DNA of 37,313 bases from DATKXO01 sp035528995. Lineage in GTDB: Bacteria > Planctomycetota > Phycisphaerae > UBA1845. The stretch is from assembly GCA_035528995.1 (NCBI GenBank), contig DATKXO010000090.1:1-37313 (forward strand), written 5' to 3'. Both the position numbers and the translations under genes were made by a program. Positions 20,539 to 32,486 of this stretch are shown here, piece after piece (the first letter of the stretch is position 1; each line of letters begins with the position of its first letter). A model generated the notes under the pieces. It was not told the DNA's origin, ran no database searches, and saw only the letters and a program-made list of their open reading frames with translations.

Positions 20539-22020
20539 TCATGTTCTCATCTCGCGGATTCTCCCGGCGATCAGTTCGCCGGCCAGCTTCGCGTCGGCCC
20601 TGCCGCCGGAGAGCCGCATGACCTGGCCGCGGAGGAACCCCTCGCCGGCCCGGGCCTTCTTCGGGTTGGGCAGAATCGTCCGCACGGCGCCGGGATTAGC
20701 GGCGATGGCCTGGTCGACCCATTGGGTCAACTGCTCGACGTCGGCTGCCCGGACCAGGCCCAACTGCTCGGCCAGGACATCGGGCGACTTATGGGACTCC
20801 AGCATTGCGGCGGCGATCCGGTTGGCGGCCGTGGGGCTGATCCTGCCGCTGTCCACGAGGCCGGCCAGGGCGCCGATGCGCTCCGCATCGACGTTCAGTG
20901 CAGCGATGGGCCCTCCGCGCTCGTTGGCCAGCCTGGCCCAGACGTTGACGAACTGCCTGGCAAGGCCAACCGGCGGTCCGCCGGCTCGAACGGCCGACTC
21001 GAACAGGTCGGCCGTCGCGCGGTCGGCGACGATGGTCTCGGCGTCGGCGGGTGACAGGCCGAGGTCGGAGACGAAACGGCTTCGGCGTTCGATCGGCAGC
21101 TCGGGCAGCCGGGCTCGAATCTGGTCGAGCCAGGCGGGCTGGATGCGGACGGGCGGCAGGTCGGGGTCGGGGAAGTAGCGGTAGTCCCGGGCCTCCTCCT
21201 TGCCGCGTTGGAGTTCGGTGGCGCTACGGTCGTCGTTCCAGCCGCGGTTCTCGTTGGGTCGCTGATTCTGGAGGTAGCTGTTGTCGGCCAGCCAGTCGCG
21301 GACCTGCCGGCGGGCTTCGTAGTCGATGGCCCCGCGGACGGCGCGGAAGCTGTTGAGGTTCTTGATTTCGCTGATGGGGGTGCGGTGCTCGACGCCGTCC
21401 GTGACGATGGCGACGTTGACGTTGGGCTCGAAGCGCATCTGGCCCTTCTGCATGACGCCCCGGGACACGCCCAGGTAGGTGACCAGGCGCTGCAGCTCGA
21501 CGGCGAAGGCGCGTGCTTCGTCGGCCGAGGTCAGGTCCGGCTCGGTGACGATCTCGAGCAGCGGCGTGCCGGTGCGGTTGAGGTCCACCAGTGTGCAGTC
21601 GCCGACGTCGTGGATGTTCTTGCCGGCGTCCTCCTCGAGGTGGGCTCGGATGATGCGCACGCGCCGCGGGCCGGCATCGGTCGGCAGGTCGAAATATCCG
21701 TTGCGGCACAGCGGCAGGTCGTACTGGGAGATCTGATAGTTTTTGGGCAGGTCGGGGTAGTAGTAGCTTTTGCGGTCCCACCTGGTGTGGGAGGCGATCT
21801 CACAGTTGAGGGCCAGGCCGGTGAGGACGGCCAGCTCGACGGCCCGGCGGTTCAGGACCGGGAGAACGCCGGGCAGGCCCAGGCACACGGGGCAGGTGCG
21901 GCTGTTGGGCTCGGCGGCGAACTCGGTGGCGCAGCCGCAGAACAGCTTGGTTCGGGTCTGGAGCTGGACGTGGACCTCCATCCCGATGATGGTGCGCGTG
22001 ATCAGGCCTTGCGTTGACAT
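20539..22020 (-). CDS. gatB: Aspartyl/glutamyl-tRNA(Asn/Gln) amidotransferase subunit B
   Basis: 493 aa from the ATG at 22020 (MSTQGLITRTIIGMEVHVQL); the longer frame to 22101 adds Arg-rich residues. It phosphorylates and amidates Glu-tRNA(Gln) and/or Asp-tRNA(Asn) with GatA and GatC. Motifs: IGMEVHVQLQTRTKLFCGC, CPVCLGLPGVLPVLN (with the upstream CxC a zinc site), RIRAHLEEDAGKNIHD, DLNRTGTPLLEIVTEPDL and MQKGQMRFEPNVNVAI. The C-terminal YqeY-like domain ends in FLRGQVMRLSGGRADAKLAGELI. The presence of the indirect amidation pathway implies that Gln or Asn charging is not all direct. GatA and GatC are not in this window. Confidence 0.95.
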   Translation of the reverse strand: MSTQGLITRTIIGMEVHVQLQTRTKLFCGCATEFAAEPNSRTCPVCLGLPGVLPVLNRRAVELAVLTGLALNCEIASHTRWDRKSYYYPDLPKNYQISQYDLPLCRNGYFDLPTDAGPRRVRIIRAHLEEDAGKNIHDVGDCTLVDLNRTGTPLLEIVTEPDLTSADEARAFAVELQRLVTYLGVSRGVMQKGQMRFEPNVNVAIVTDGVEHRTPISEIKNLNSFRAVRGAIDYEARRQVRDWLADNSYLQNQRPNENRGWNDDRSATELQRGKEEARDYRYFPDPDLPPVRIQPAWLDQIRARLPELPIERRSRFVSDLGLSPADAETIVADRATADLFESAVRAGGPPVGLARQFVNVWARLANERGGPIAALNVDAERIGALAGLVDSGRISPTAANRIAAAMLESHKSPDVLAEQLGLVRAADVEQLTQWVDQAIAANPGAVRTILPNPKKARAGEGFLRGQVMRLSGGRADAKLAGELIAGRIREMRT

Positions 22021-22232
22021 TCGGTGCCCGTGACGGATTCTTCGGGACCTCGCCGGTGTGGCGCCCGGCACGACTTCCAGGCGGTAGCCAACTCGATTCA
22101 ACCCTTGCCCGGGCCGTCAGCCCGCCGGCGTCGGCCGATGTCGAACCGTAGCAGCAATCACTTTGGACAGGATACCGACATCGGTGGGTCGGAAAAACCG
22201 CCGTCCGGTGGTGCGGAGCGGCGGGCGGGGTC

Positions 22233-23126
22233 CTACTCTTGCGTGGCCGTCTTGAGGAAGCCGGCGCTGGAGGCGAAGATCCGGTCGGTGGCCTCGGCGG
22301 GTTCTTCGGCCACCTCCTGCTCTTCGAGGTCCTGCAGGTTGGCGACGCACATGGGGCAGCCGACGACGTTGAGGTGAAACTGCGTGTAGGAGAGCCAGGG
22401 TTCCTCGAGGACGCCCAGCAGATACGACCCCAGCGTGCTGCGTTTGAGGCAGGTCAGGCGGCGTTCGCGCCAGACGCGGGCGACGGTCACGTCGGCACTG
22501 GTCTCGTTTAGCGAGGCCAGGGCGCTCTCGTCGGCCTGGCCCAGGTGCTTCTGCAGCTTCTGGATGGCGCGGAACTTGATGCCGGCGACGGCCTTCTGGT
22601 CGATCTCGAAGAGGTCGGCCACCTCGAGGTTGCGTTTGCCGGCGTAGAAGACCAGCTCGATGACCTGGAGATCGTCGAAGGCGTTTCGATCGCGCAGCTC
22701 GTGGATGAGGTGGCGGAGGGCGTCGGTGAGGAGGGACTCCTGCACTTTGGCGGCCTCGGCCCGGGCGGCCACGCCGCTGGGCGTCTCGCCGGCGGTGGTG
22801 GTGATCTGGTCCCACCAGTCGTCCTCGTCCACGGGTGCGTTGATGGCCTCGATCTTCCGGCTGCGAAGGAGGTCGCAGAGTTTGTAGCGCAGGATGGTGA
22901 AGAGGTAGGTTTCGAGGGATCGGGCGGAGTCGTAGTGCGGCAGCGACTGGGCGAAGCCGATGAAGGTGTCCTGGACGAGGTCCTCGGCGTCGGCGAATCG
23001 GGCGGTTCGGGCCCGGGCGAAGGCCAGCAGGCGGCCCTCGTAGCGCTGGATCAACTGCCGCCAGGCGACCTGACTGCCCTGACGGATCTGCTCCACCAGG
23101 AATGCGTCTGCGTTGCCCGGTTCCAT
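22233..23126 (-). CDS. ECF-type sigma factor with a C-terminal CPMC extension
   Basis: 297 aa from the ATG at 23126; the frame extends upstream to 23510 but that part is basic and repetitive and overlaps the preceding gene. Region 2 is ARTARFADAEDLVQDTFIGFAQSLPHY (about 35-60) followed by YLFTILRYKLCDLL. Region 4 has NLEVADLFEIDQKAVAGIKFRAIQKLQKHL. After about residue 200 comes a tail of some 95 residues with a CPMC motif near 256-259, unlike a plain ECF factor. The tail may sense a signal or bind a metal. It is the last gene of the FHA-kinase cluster, 68 bp after its neighbour. Region 2.2 keeps the negatively charged DAED motif. Confidence 0.88.
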   Translation of the reverse strand: MEPGNADAFLVEQIRQGSQVAWRQLIQRYEGRLLAFARARTARFADAEDLVQDTFIGFAQSLPHYDSARSLETYLFTILRYKLCDLLRSRKIEAINAPVDEDDWWDQITTTAGETPSGVAARAEAAKVQESLLTDALRHLIHELRDRNAFDDLQVIELVFYAGKRNLEVADLFEIDQKAVAGIKFRAIQKLQKHLGQADESALASLNETSADVTVARVWRERRLTCLKRSTLGSYLLGVLEEPWLSYTQFHLNVVGCPMCVANLQDLEEQEVAEEPAEATDRIFASSAGFLKTATQE

Positions 23127-23194
23127 GCACCCACCACGGTTGAAGAGGAGAATCACCGACTGGAATGCATGATACGTCAAGGCTCGCGGAGGTG

Positions 23195-23866
23195 CTAGAA
23201 CCCGCGACCGTAGAAGACCAGGAACACACAGATTGCTACAAAGGCGAGCACCGAGAAGATCCGCAGCGGCCAGGTGAAGTGCCCTCGCGTCCCGGAATCG
23301 ACGAACAGGTAGGCCAGGTAGATCATGGCCGCCAAGGCCAGACCCGAGACGAGCGTCCAGTGCAATGGAAGTCGCTCGCCGTGCAGACTGTGCTTGCCGC
23401 CGGGGCGCGGGGCCGTAGCACGGGCGAGCGGGGCCGGCGGGACACGCGGGGCCGGCACCGCGTTGACCCGGGCGACGGCCGACGAACCGCGTTTGCGCAG
23501 CTCGTCGCATTCGGGCAGTTCATCGCACGGTCCGGTATCGTCCGATTCGCAGCAGTCCTGATCTGCGACCTGATCCCAATCCGGCTCCGGCATGGCGGTG
23601 GAGTACGAATGGATCGTGTATGTCGTGGGTTCCAGATGTCGCAGCCGCTGGCTGATGTGGCGGCGGGCGGGCGCCAGGAACAACACCAGCAGGGCGCAGA
23701 GCATGCACGTGCCCACCACAAGCACCGCGAGCCCGCCTCGGCGGAAGCGCCAGACCAACAGGGCGATGAGTACGACCGGGATGGTGATCAGCGTCAGCGC
23801 GGGGAGGCCCAGAGTGGTGCGTTCGATCAGGCCGGGCATGGTTATCGTCAGGGCCAGCAGGTTCAT
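23195..23866 (-). CDS. Four-TM membrane protein with a Cys-rich loop
   Basis: 223 aa from the ATG at 23866 (MNLLALTITMPGL), preceded by GAGG. Four hydrophobic segments: about 14-40, 48-68, 158-180 and 192-220. The loop between the second and third contains DQDCCESDDTGPCDELPECDE, an acidic four-Cys cluster that could bind a metal or form disulfides. The end is VFYGRGF. It is 29 bp from the kinase gene and 68 bp before the sigma gene, so it probably belongs to their operon. No family recognised. Confidence 0.7.
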   Translation of the reverse strand: MNLLALTITMPGLIERTTLGLPALTLITIPVVLIALLVWRFRRGGLAVLVVGTCMLCALLVLFLAPARRHISQRLRHLEPTTYTIHSYSTAMPEPDWDQVADQDCCESDDTGPCDELPECDELRKRGSSAVARVNAVPAPRVPPAPLARATAPRPGGKHSLHGERLPLHWTLVSGLALAAMIYLAYLFVDSGTRGHFTWPLRIFSVLAFVAICVFLVFYGRGF

Positions 23867-23895
23867 GTGATTGCCTCGCCTCGGCGTTTCCTCAG

Positions 23896-27078
<3,183 letters not shown>

Positions 27079-27134
27079 GGTCGTTTCTTTCGACTGACGG
27101 AACCGAACCTCGCTAAGCGTCTGCCGTCACGCGA

Positions 27135-28589
27135 TCACCATCTGTTCAGGGCGTACACGTGGAGCGTGTCCGCGATACGATCGTGCAGGCCCCGTTTCTG
27201 ACGGCTGAACGGGATCATCAGATAGGTGAAGCCCAGGGTGAACCAGTTGAGCACCTCGGCCAGGGCCCGGCCGAAGGCCTGCCACAAACCGCAGGGGCGG
27301 CCGTCGGCGCTGATCACCTTGATGCCGCAGGTCTTCTTGCCCAAGGTCTGGCCATTCCATTTACCGATCAGCAGTCCCTGGTAGACGATGCTGACCGCGA
27401 TGAACAACGGGTTTCTTTCTCCCGAACCGCCGAAGACCGTCAGGATGACACCGGTGGCGGCCACAATGACGATGCCGTCGATCATGGAGGCCAGGAGGCG
27501 GATCCAGAACCCGGCGTAGTAGAGGGTTCCCGAGGCGGCCTCCGGTGAAAGCTCGGCCGCGGGCACTCGCCGCGCTGCGGGAGACGGGCCCGCGAGTCCC
27601 GGTCGGGCGAAGCCGGGCGGGGCGGCGAAGCGCGCCGCCGCACCGCCACCGTTGCCGCCGTTTTGGCCTCGGGCGAACGCCGGCACGGGCGGCGGCGCCG
27701 GGTTCGGCGAGAGCATCGGCGAGTTGGCGAAGTCGCCCACGGCCCGCCGGGCCACACCGCTGAGGCTGGCCGGGTTGAACCCCACCACCGACTGCCGGAC
27801 GTCATCGACGCCGAGCAGTTCCTCGATCATCTGGTCCATGCTCTGGTAGCGGTCGTTAGGGTCCTTGGCCAGGGCCCTGCGGATCACGCGTCCGAACGGG
27901 TCGGGCAGGTTTTCGACTTCGGGCTGCTCGGTGAGGTGCTTCATGAGGACCTCGCCCATGCTGGCGCCCTGAAAGGGGAGCTGCCCGAGAAGCATCTCGT
28001 AGAGCATGACGCCGACGGCATAGATGTCGATTCCGCGGGAGTAGTTGCCGCTGCCGACTTCGGGTGCCATGTAATGGACGGTGCCGACGCTGGAGGTGTG
28101 CCCGCTGTGCCGGGACACGGCCATGAACTTGCTGAGCCCGTAGTCGCCGATCTTGACGTAGCCGTCCTCGTAGAAGATGTTTCCCGGCTTTATGTCACGG
28201 TGGACGATGCCGCGATCGTGCAGGTAGCTGAGCCCCTTGCCGATCTCGCGGGCGAAGAAGGCGGCCTTCTGCGATCCCAGCCCATTGGGCTCGGCGATCA
28301 GTATGTCTCGCAGCGAGGGGCCGGCGACGTACTCCATGATGATGAAGTACTCGCCCTCGTCGTTCTTCTTGACGTCGAAGATCTTGACCAGGTGCGGGTT
28401 GCTGAGGTTCATGCACTGGGACACGCCGCGGAGTTCGACGCCGGGGTTCTCCCAGAGGTACTTCAAGGCCACCTCGCGCCCGCCGTCGCTGACCGCGAAA
28501 TAGACCTCTCCGAACCCGCCGCGGCCGACGCCGCGCTGGATCGTGTAACCCTTGAGAGGTCGATCACCGTGTCTGAACCGAAAAGCCAC
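27135..28589 (-). CDS. Ser/Thr protein kinase with C-terminal RDD membrane domain
   Basis: 484 aa from a GTG start at 28589. It has GGAGG nine bases upstream, and this start makes the kinase numbering identical to the neighbouring paralogue (Lys 43, HRD 130-132, Asp 149). The frame is open upstream but would overlap the FHA gene. Kinase motifs: GRGGFGEVYFAV, ALKYL, HRDIKPGN, GDYG and MAPE. The linker GFNPASLSGVARRAVGDFANSP is shared with the next kinase. A Pro/Ala-rich segment leads to an RDD domain (GFWIRLLASMIDGIVIV ... NGQTLGKKTCGIKV ... KRGLHDRIADTLHV). It lies between the FHA gene and the second kinase. Confidence 0.92.
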   Translation of the reverse strand: MAFRFRHGDRPLKGYTIQRGVGRGGFGEVYFAVSDGGREVALKYLWENPGVELRGVSQCMNLSNPHLVKIFDVKKNDEGEYFIIMEYVAGPSLRDILIAEPNGLGSQKAAFFAREIGKGLSYLHDRGIVHRDIKPGNIFYEDGYVKIGDYGLSKFMAVSRHSGHTSSVGTVHYMAPEVGSGNYSRGIDIYAVGVMLYEMLLGQLPFQGASMGEVLMKHLTEQPEVENLPDPFGRVIRRALAKDPNDRYQSMDQMIEELLGVDDVRQSVVGFNPASLSGVARRAVGDFANSPMLSPNPAPPPVPAFARGQNGGNGGGAAARFAAPPGFARPGLAGPSPAARRVPAAELSPEAASGTLYYAGFWIRLLASMIDGIVIVAATGVILTVFGGSGERNPLFIAVSIVYQGLLIGKWNGQTLGKKTCGIKVISADGRPCGLWQAFGRALAEVLNWFTLGFTYLMIPFSRQKRGLHDRIADTLHVYALNRW

Positions 28590-28657
28590 CGCTGGTGTCC
28601 TCCGACTGGCGGCCGCCGGCGCCGGGCCGGCGAAACCGCGGATCGTTGTACGGCGAA

Positions 28658-30268
28658 TCAGGCAAAACTCTGCCCCGCGGACCGGACCTGCCAGGGCTCG
28701 ACGGTGAAGCTGACGCCGGCCATCTCGATGGTCCGTCCGATCTCGATCGGTCTGGCCCCCTCTGCTGCGCCGTCGCGCCCCTGGAGCTGCACCCACAGGC
28801 CGCCGGCTCGCTCGAACAGCAGCAGCCCTCGCTGGGCGCTGCGGCAGGCGATGTGCACCGACGGGCCGACGCCCAGCATGGCCGTCTGGCGCAGCAGTAC
28901 CACCTGCCGTACGTCGTTGGGCAGGCGGGTGGAATCACTCATCTGCAAAATGGCGCTGGGACTCTTGCGGTTTGGCAGGCGGAAGGTGAAGCGAGCCCGC
29001 CGGCCCAGGCCAACCCGGTCGCCGTCGCGCAGAAGCTGGTGGCGCGTCTTGCGCCCGCCGACCTCGATGTCGCGGGTGGCGAAGAGGAAGTAGTCGTCGT
29101 CGACGCGGGCGATCTCGGCGTGGTGCTCGGAGAGGTCGGAGAAGATGGGCACGTCGGCCGGCAACTTGGCGGCGGCCCGACCGAGCGACACGCGATCGCC
29201 GCGCAGGACGAGGAAACTCCCGCCGCCGTCGATCAGCAGCAGCAAGCGTTGCGGCAGGGTGCCACCGCCCAGGGGCGGGGTGGCCAGGCGGATGGTCTCG
29301 GCCAGGGGGTCGGCTTTGCCGCCGACGGCCGGTCCGCTTCCGACCGCCACGCGCACCGCGCCGCTGTCGGCGCATTGTCCCAAGGGTCCGGCCCGAAGGG
29401 CCAGCAGCAGGTCGTCCAGTTGCTTGAGCTGGGCGCTGGTCCTGCCCACCCATTTCACGCCGGGCATGAGGTGTTCGAGGCGCAGCACCTCCTGGCGGAC
29501 CTCTTCGAAGCGGCTGTCCCCGAGGCAGGCCGCCGCCTGGCGCACCTTGTCGATGCAGTCGGCCAGCTCGCGCCGGTCCGATCGGCTCTGCCCGATGGAA
29601 CCCAGGCGAGCCAGTTCGTCGATCGCACGGTTGACCCGGCCGGCCTGGAGCGCCGCCCGGGCCTGCTCGATGACCTGCTTGCTGATCTTGGCTTCGAGCT
29701 CGGCGGCGTCGGCGGCGTTGGGCTCCGCCGACTTGGCCTTGTTGAGCCGTTCGATGGCCTCGGTGACCTGCCCGTTGGCGAAGAAGCGCTGGGCCTCGGA
29801 CAGCCATTGGGCCGCGTCGTCTTGATGATCCTCGACCCGGCGCTTCAGGGCCATGGCGTCGGGGTCGTCGTCGCCGACCTCGTCGAGCAGGCGCTGGCCG
29901 GCGCGGAGCGACCCGCGCTCGATCCTGCGGCGTGCGGCCTGGAGCCGCAGTCGTTTCGAGTTGTCCTTGCGAAGCTCCTCCTCGGCCACGGTGCGAATCT
30001 GTTCGCGTAGTTCGGCGATTTCGTTGGTTTTGACGCCGCCGGCCTGCGCCTTGGTCAGGTCCAGCAACGCTTCGGCGTAACGGTCGGCCTTGAAGTGGGC
30101 CCTGGCCCGGTCGAGGTAGCGGTCGGTGAGCTTTTGCAGGACGGATGCCCCGCGGCGGTGCTCGCGGATGTCCGGCTCGGTGGCCATCCGGAAGGCGTCG
30201 TCGTAGCGTCCGTCCTTCAGGGCGTTCTCGGCGGCCTTAAGACGGACGATCAAGAGTCGGCTCAACAT
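28658..30268 (-). CDS. TPR-like plus FHA-domain protein
   Basis: 536 aa, soluble. The N-terminal 290 residues are helical pairs of TPR type (ADRYAEALLDLTKAQ, ANGQVTEAIERLNKAK, AGRVNRAIDELARLG). An FHA domain follows (about 340-430): LVLRGDRVSLGRA, DLSEHHAEIARVDDDYFLFA and LLRDGDRVGLG, with the S..HA.I phosphothreonine pocket. A second, degenerate FHA-like half may end the protein (GPSVHIACRSAQRGLLLFE). The start is well supported by GGAGGAG. It is first in the kinase operon. FHA domains bind phosphothreonine, so the neighbouring kinases are natural partners; that pairing is inferred. Confidence 0.85.
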   Translation of the reverse strand: MLSRLLIVRLKAAENALKDGRYDDAFRMATEPDIREHRRGASVLQKLTDRYLDRARAHFKADRYAEALLDLTKAQAGGVKTNEIAELREQIRTVAEEELRKDNSKRLRLQAARRRIERGSLRAGQRLLDEVGDDDPDAMALKRRVEDHQDDAAQWLSEAQRFFANGQVTEAIERLNKAKSAEPNAADAAELEAKISKQVIEQARAALQAGRVNRAIDELARLGSIGQSRSDRRELADCIDKVRQAAACLGDSRFEEVRQEVLRLEHLMPGVKWVGRTSAQLKQLDDLLLALRAGPLGQCADSGAVRVAVGSGPAVGGKADPLAETIRLATPPLGGGTLPQRLLLLIDGGGSFLVLRGDRVSLGRAAAKLPADVPIFSDLSEHHAEIARVDDDYFLFATRDIEVGGRKTRHQLLRDGDRVGLGRRARFTFRLPNRKSPSAILQMSDSTRLPNDVRQVVLLRQTAMLGVGPSVHIACRSAQRGLLLFERAGGLWVQLQGRDGAAEGARPIEIGRTIEMAGVSFTVEPWQVRSAGQSFA

Positions 30269-30698
30269 GGCGCACTCCTCCGAGGGCCTGCTCGGCCAGT
30301 AGCCCCACCGGGAGATTCGTGGCTGAGAGCCCTCTATTCTGCGTGAGGGGCGACCTTTTTGCCACCGTGCCGGGCTTGGGCCCGTTCCCGGCGACCGGCT
30401 TGGGCGCGACGGGCACCGAGCCCGTTGCCGGCAGGGGGTCTGATTCCGGCCGGGGGCGCAACTGGTTGGGCATTATGGGGTTATAGCCGGCACGCGGCCC
30501 GGTGAGCCGCGAGGTCGTTGGGCTTGGCGGCTGGACCACTGATGGGCCGTCCGCTGAGCGGCCGCGCCGCCGCCAACTGGTCAGGTACGCGGCTGGTGAC
30601 GCAGCATCCAGTGGCCTTATAATGTCGCCACTGCTCCCGACGGGCCGGTGAGCGGAACGGACCCCTGGGAAGGGCATCAGTTTAGAAAGGTCAGAACG
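30269..30698. other. Intergenic region between the FHA operon and the DUF1579 gene
   Basis: 430 bp between two divergent genes. A short Pro-rich frame on minus (up to 30473) lacks a ribosome-binding site and is not called. A candidate plus-strand promoter lies at 30597-30623. CGCTGAGCGGCC-type small hairpins occur near 30553-30570. No strong promoter for the FHA operon was found by eye. Confidence 0.5.
30597..30623 (+). promoter_or_regulatory. Candidate promoter of the DUF1579 gene
   Basis: A perfect TATAAT (30618-30623) about 76 bp before the start codon. The -35 is weak (GTGACG, 30597-30602, 15-bp spacer). Confidence 0.4.
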
Positions 30699-31391
30699 AT
30701 GAAGGTGCGGATGTTGCTGTCTGGAATCGCGATTGCGGCGGCGATGCTGTTCTCCGCCGGTCAGGTGCTCGGTGACGAGAAGGACTCCGACAAGGGCCAC
30801 GGTGCGAAGCACGGTCAGGAGCGCGGAGAGGGTCACGAGCATGGAGAGGGGCACGAACAGGGCGACACCGACGAGCAGGTCGAGATGGACCCGCAGATGG
30901 TCGCCTGGATGAAGTACGCCATGCCGGGCGAGCACCACGAGTATCTCAAGCCGATGATGGGCAACTGGAACCTGGCGATCCGCTACCGCATGACCGCGGA
31001 GGCCGAATGGCAGGAGGACAAGGCCACGGCCGTGTTCCGCTGGATCCTCGGCGGGCGATTCATGATGCAGGAGGTGACCGGCGAGGAGTTCATGGGCCAG
31101 CGTTTCGAGGGGCTGGGGATCATCGGCTACGACAACTACGCCAAGAAATACACCTGCACCTGGCAGGACACGATGATGACCATGACCATGATCACCACCG
31201 GGACCTGCGACAGCTCGGGCAAGGAGTTCACGTTCAGCGGGGAGTACGACGACGTGGTCACCGGCAAGACCAAGAAGGGCAAGTCGGTGATCCGCATCAT
31301 CAACGAGAACAAGCTCGTCTGGGAGGGCTACGACACAACCGAAGACGGCACCGAATACCAGAGCATGGAGATCGCCTACACTCGGGCGTAG
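30699..31391 (+). CDS. Exported DUF1579 family protein with His/Glu-rich N-terminus
   Basis: 230 aa from the ATG at 30699 with AAAGG upstream. A signal peptide (residues 1-25, AAMLFSAGQVLG) is followed by a His/Glu/Gly-rich segment (GHGAKHGQERGEGHEHGEGH), which could bind metal ions. The mature domain fits DUF1579: MVAWMKYAMPGEHHEYLKPMMGNW, WILGGRFMMQEVTGEEFMGQ, GIIGYDNYAKKYTCTWQDTM and the terminal EYQSMEIAYTRA. The family forms lipocalin-like beta-barrels of unknown substrate. No partner gene is adjacent. Confidence 0.85.
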   Translation: MKVRMLLSGIAIAAAMLFSAGQVLGDEKDSDKGHGAKHGQERGEGHEHGEGHEQGDTDEQVEMDPQMVAWMKYAMPGEHHEYLKPMMGNWNLAIRYRMTAEAEWQEDKATAVFRWILGGRFMMQEVTGEEFMGQRFEGLGIIGYDNYAKKYTCTWQDTMMTMTMITTGTCDSSGKEFTFSGEYDDVVTGKTKKGKSVIRIINENKLVWEGYDTTEDGTEYQSMEIAYTRA

Positions 31392-31497
31392 GCGGCAGCG
31401 GCCGCAACAGCGCTGTCGGGGAGTACGGCGCGCCCGATCACCCCGTGGAGTGGATTGCGTCCGCACGATGGGGCGGTTGAGGCGTGCCTACTTTGCG

Positions 31498-32310
31498 CTA
31501 GGTGGGAGGCGTGCCGGCGTCGTGGGCCCCGGCGGAGCCGTCGTACTCTTCGTCGCGCTCGGTCAGGTTGAGTTCCTGAAGGGCGCGGAAGGCGGCCTTC
31601 TGCTCGGCCTCCTTCTTGCTGGGCCCCCAGGCGCTGGGGAAGCGGCGTCGCCCGATGCTGACGCAGATCTCGAAGCACTTGCTGTGGTCGGGCCCCTGCT
31701 CGTCGAGGGCCTCGTACCTTGGCGTGGTCGAGAGATACTGCTGGGCGTGCTGCTGCAAGTAGGACTTGTAGTTGTGCTGGGTCGCGGAACTGGCCGCCTC
31801 TTGGATGTGCGGTCGCACGTGTTGCAGGATGAAGTCGCGGGCGGCTTCCAGCCCGGCGTCGAGATAGACGGCCGCCACCAGCGACTCGAATGCGGCGGCC
31901 TTCAATGAGAGCGGCAGCCCGTTGCGATCGCGCATACCCTTGCCCAGGAAGAGCAGATCGCTCAAGCCGATCTCGTCGGCGATGAGGGCGCACACCTTGC
32001 CCGACACGACCACCGATTTGATCTTGGTGAGGTCACCCTCCAGGTAGTGCCCGTAGCGGCGGTACAACTCCTCGCAGACGACGAAACCGAGGACGGCGTC
32101 GCCCAGGAATTCGAGCCGCTCGTTGCTCTCGAGGCGGGTGTTGGCCACCGACGCGTGGGTCAGGGCCATGAGCAGAAGGTCGTGGTTTTGGAACTGGTGT
32201 CGAACCGCCTGTTGGGCGCGTTGGAAGACTTCGGATTGAGTCACGCCTACATTCCACAGGCCGATGGCGAAAGTCGCAGCGGATGCCCCCATCCCGGCGG
32301 CGTTCGCCAT
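31498..32310 (-). CDS. rnc: Ribonuclease III
   Basis: 270 aa as drawn. It cleaves double-stranded RNA in rRNA maturation and mRNA turnover. The RNase III signature NERLEFLGDAVLGFVVCEELY is present, with the second catalytic Glu in FESLVAAVYLDAG and a C-terminal double-stranded RNA-binding domain (GPDHSKCFEICVSIGRRRFP...GPSKKEAEQKAAFRAL). The start is uncertain: ATG at 32310, or a GTG at 32244 (VTQSEVFQRAQQAVRHQF), which fits the usual family N-terminus better. A near-consensus promoter lies at 32383-32411. It is divergent from rsgA and ends about 106 bp from the DUF1579 gene. Confidence 0.93.
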   Translation of the reverse strand: MANAAGMGASAATFAIGLWNVGVTQSEVFQRAQQAVRHQFQNHDLLLMALTHASVANTRLESNERLEFLGDAVLGFVVCEELYRRYGHYLEGDLTKIKSVVVSGKVCALIADEIGLSDLLFLGKGMRDRNGLPLSLKAAAFESLVAAVYLDAGLEAARDFILQHVRPHIQEAASSATQHNYKSYLQQHAQQYLSTTPRYEALDEQGPDHSKCFEICVSIGRRRFPSAWGPSKKEAEQKAAFRALQELNLTERDEEYDGSAGAHDAGTPPT

Positions 32311-32382
32311 GGGCCGGCTAGAGTGTCGGGAACCGGGCGGCTGGTGCCAGCCGAGTCGCCTCAGATTCCCAAGGTTCTCCTT

Positions 32383-32411
32383 ATTGTACCATCGGGCGCA
32401 TTGGGGGTCAA
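32383..32411 (-). promoter_or_regulatory. rnc promoter
   Basis: On the minus strand TTGACC (32411-32406), exactly 17 bp, then TACAAT (32388-32383). It is about 73 bp before the ATG at 32310. Confidence 0.7.
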
Positions 32412-32446
32412 ATTGAGTAGAGTCCGGCAGTCAGGGGCACTTGGTC

Positions 32447-32476
32447 TTGACAGTCAATCGGGTGGCAGCGGAAAAT
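32447..32476 (+). promoter_or_regulatory. Candidate rsgA promoter, nearly leaderless
   Basis: TTGACA (32447-32452), an 18-bp spacer and GAAAAT (32471-32476, four of six consensus bases). A start of transcription about seven bases downstream would fall just before the rsgA ATG at 32487, giving an almost leaderless mRNA. No SD is seen. Confidence 0.4.
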
Positions 32477-32486
32477 TAGTGCATTC

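Noticed and set aside
30237..30473. Small Pro-rich minus-strand protein upstream of the FHA gene
   Set aside because: No ribosome-binding site, low-complexity sequence, and it overlaps the well-supported FHA start.
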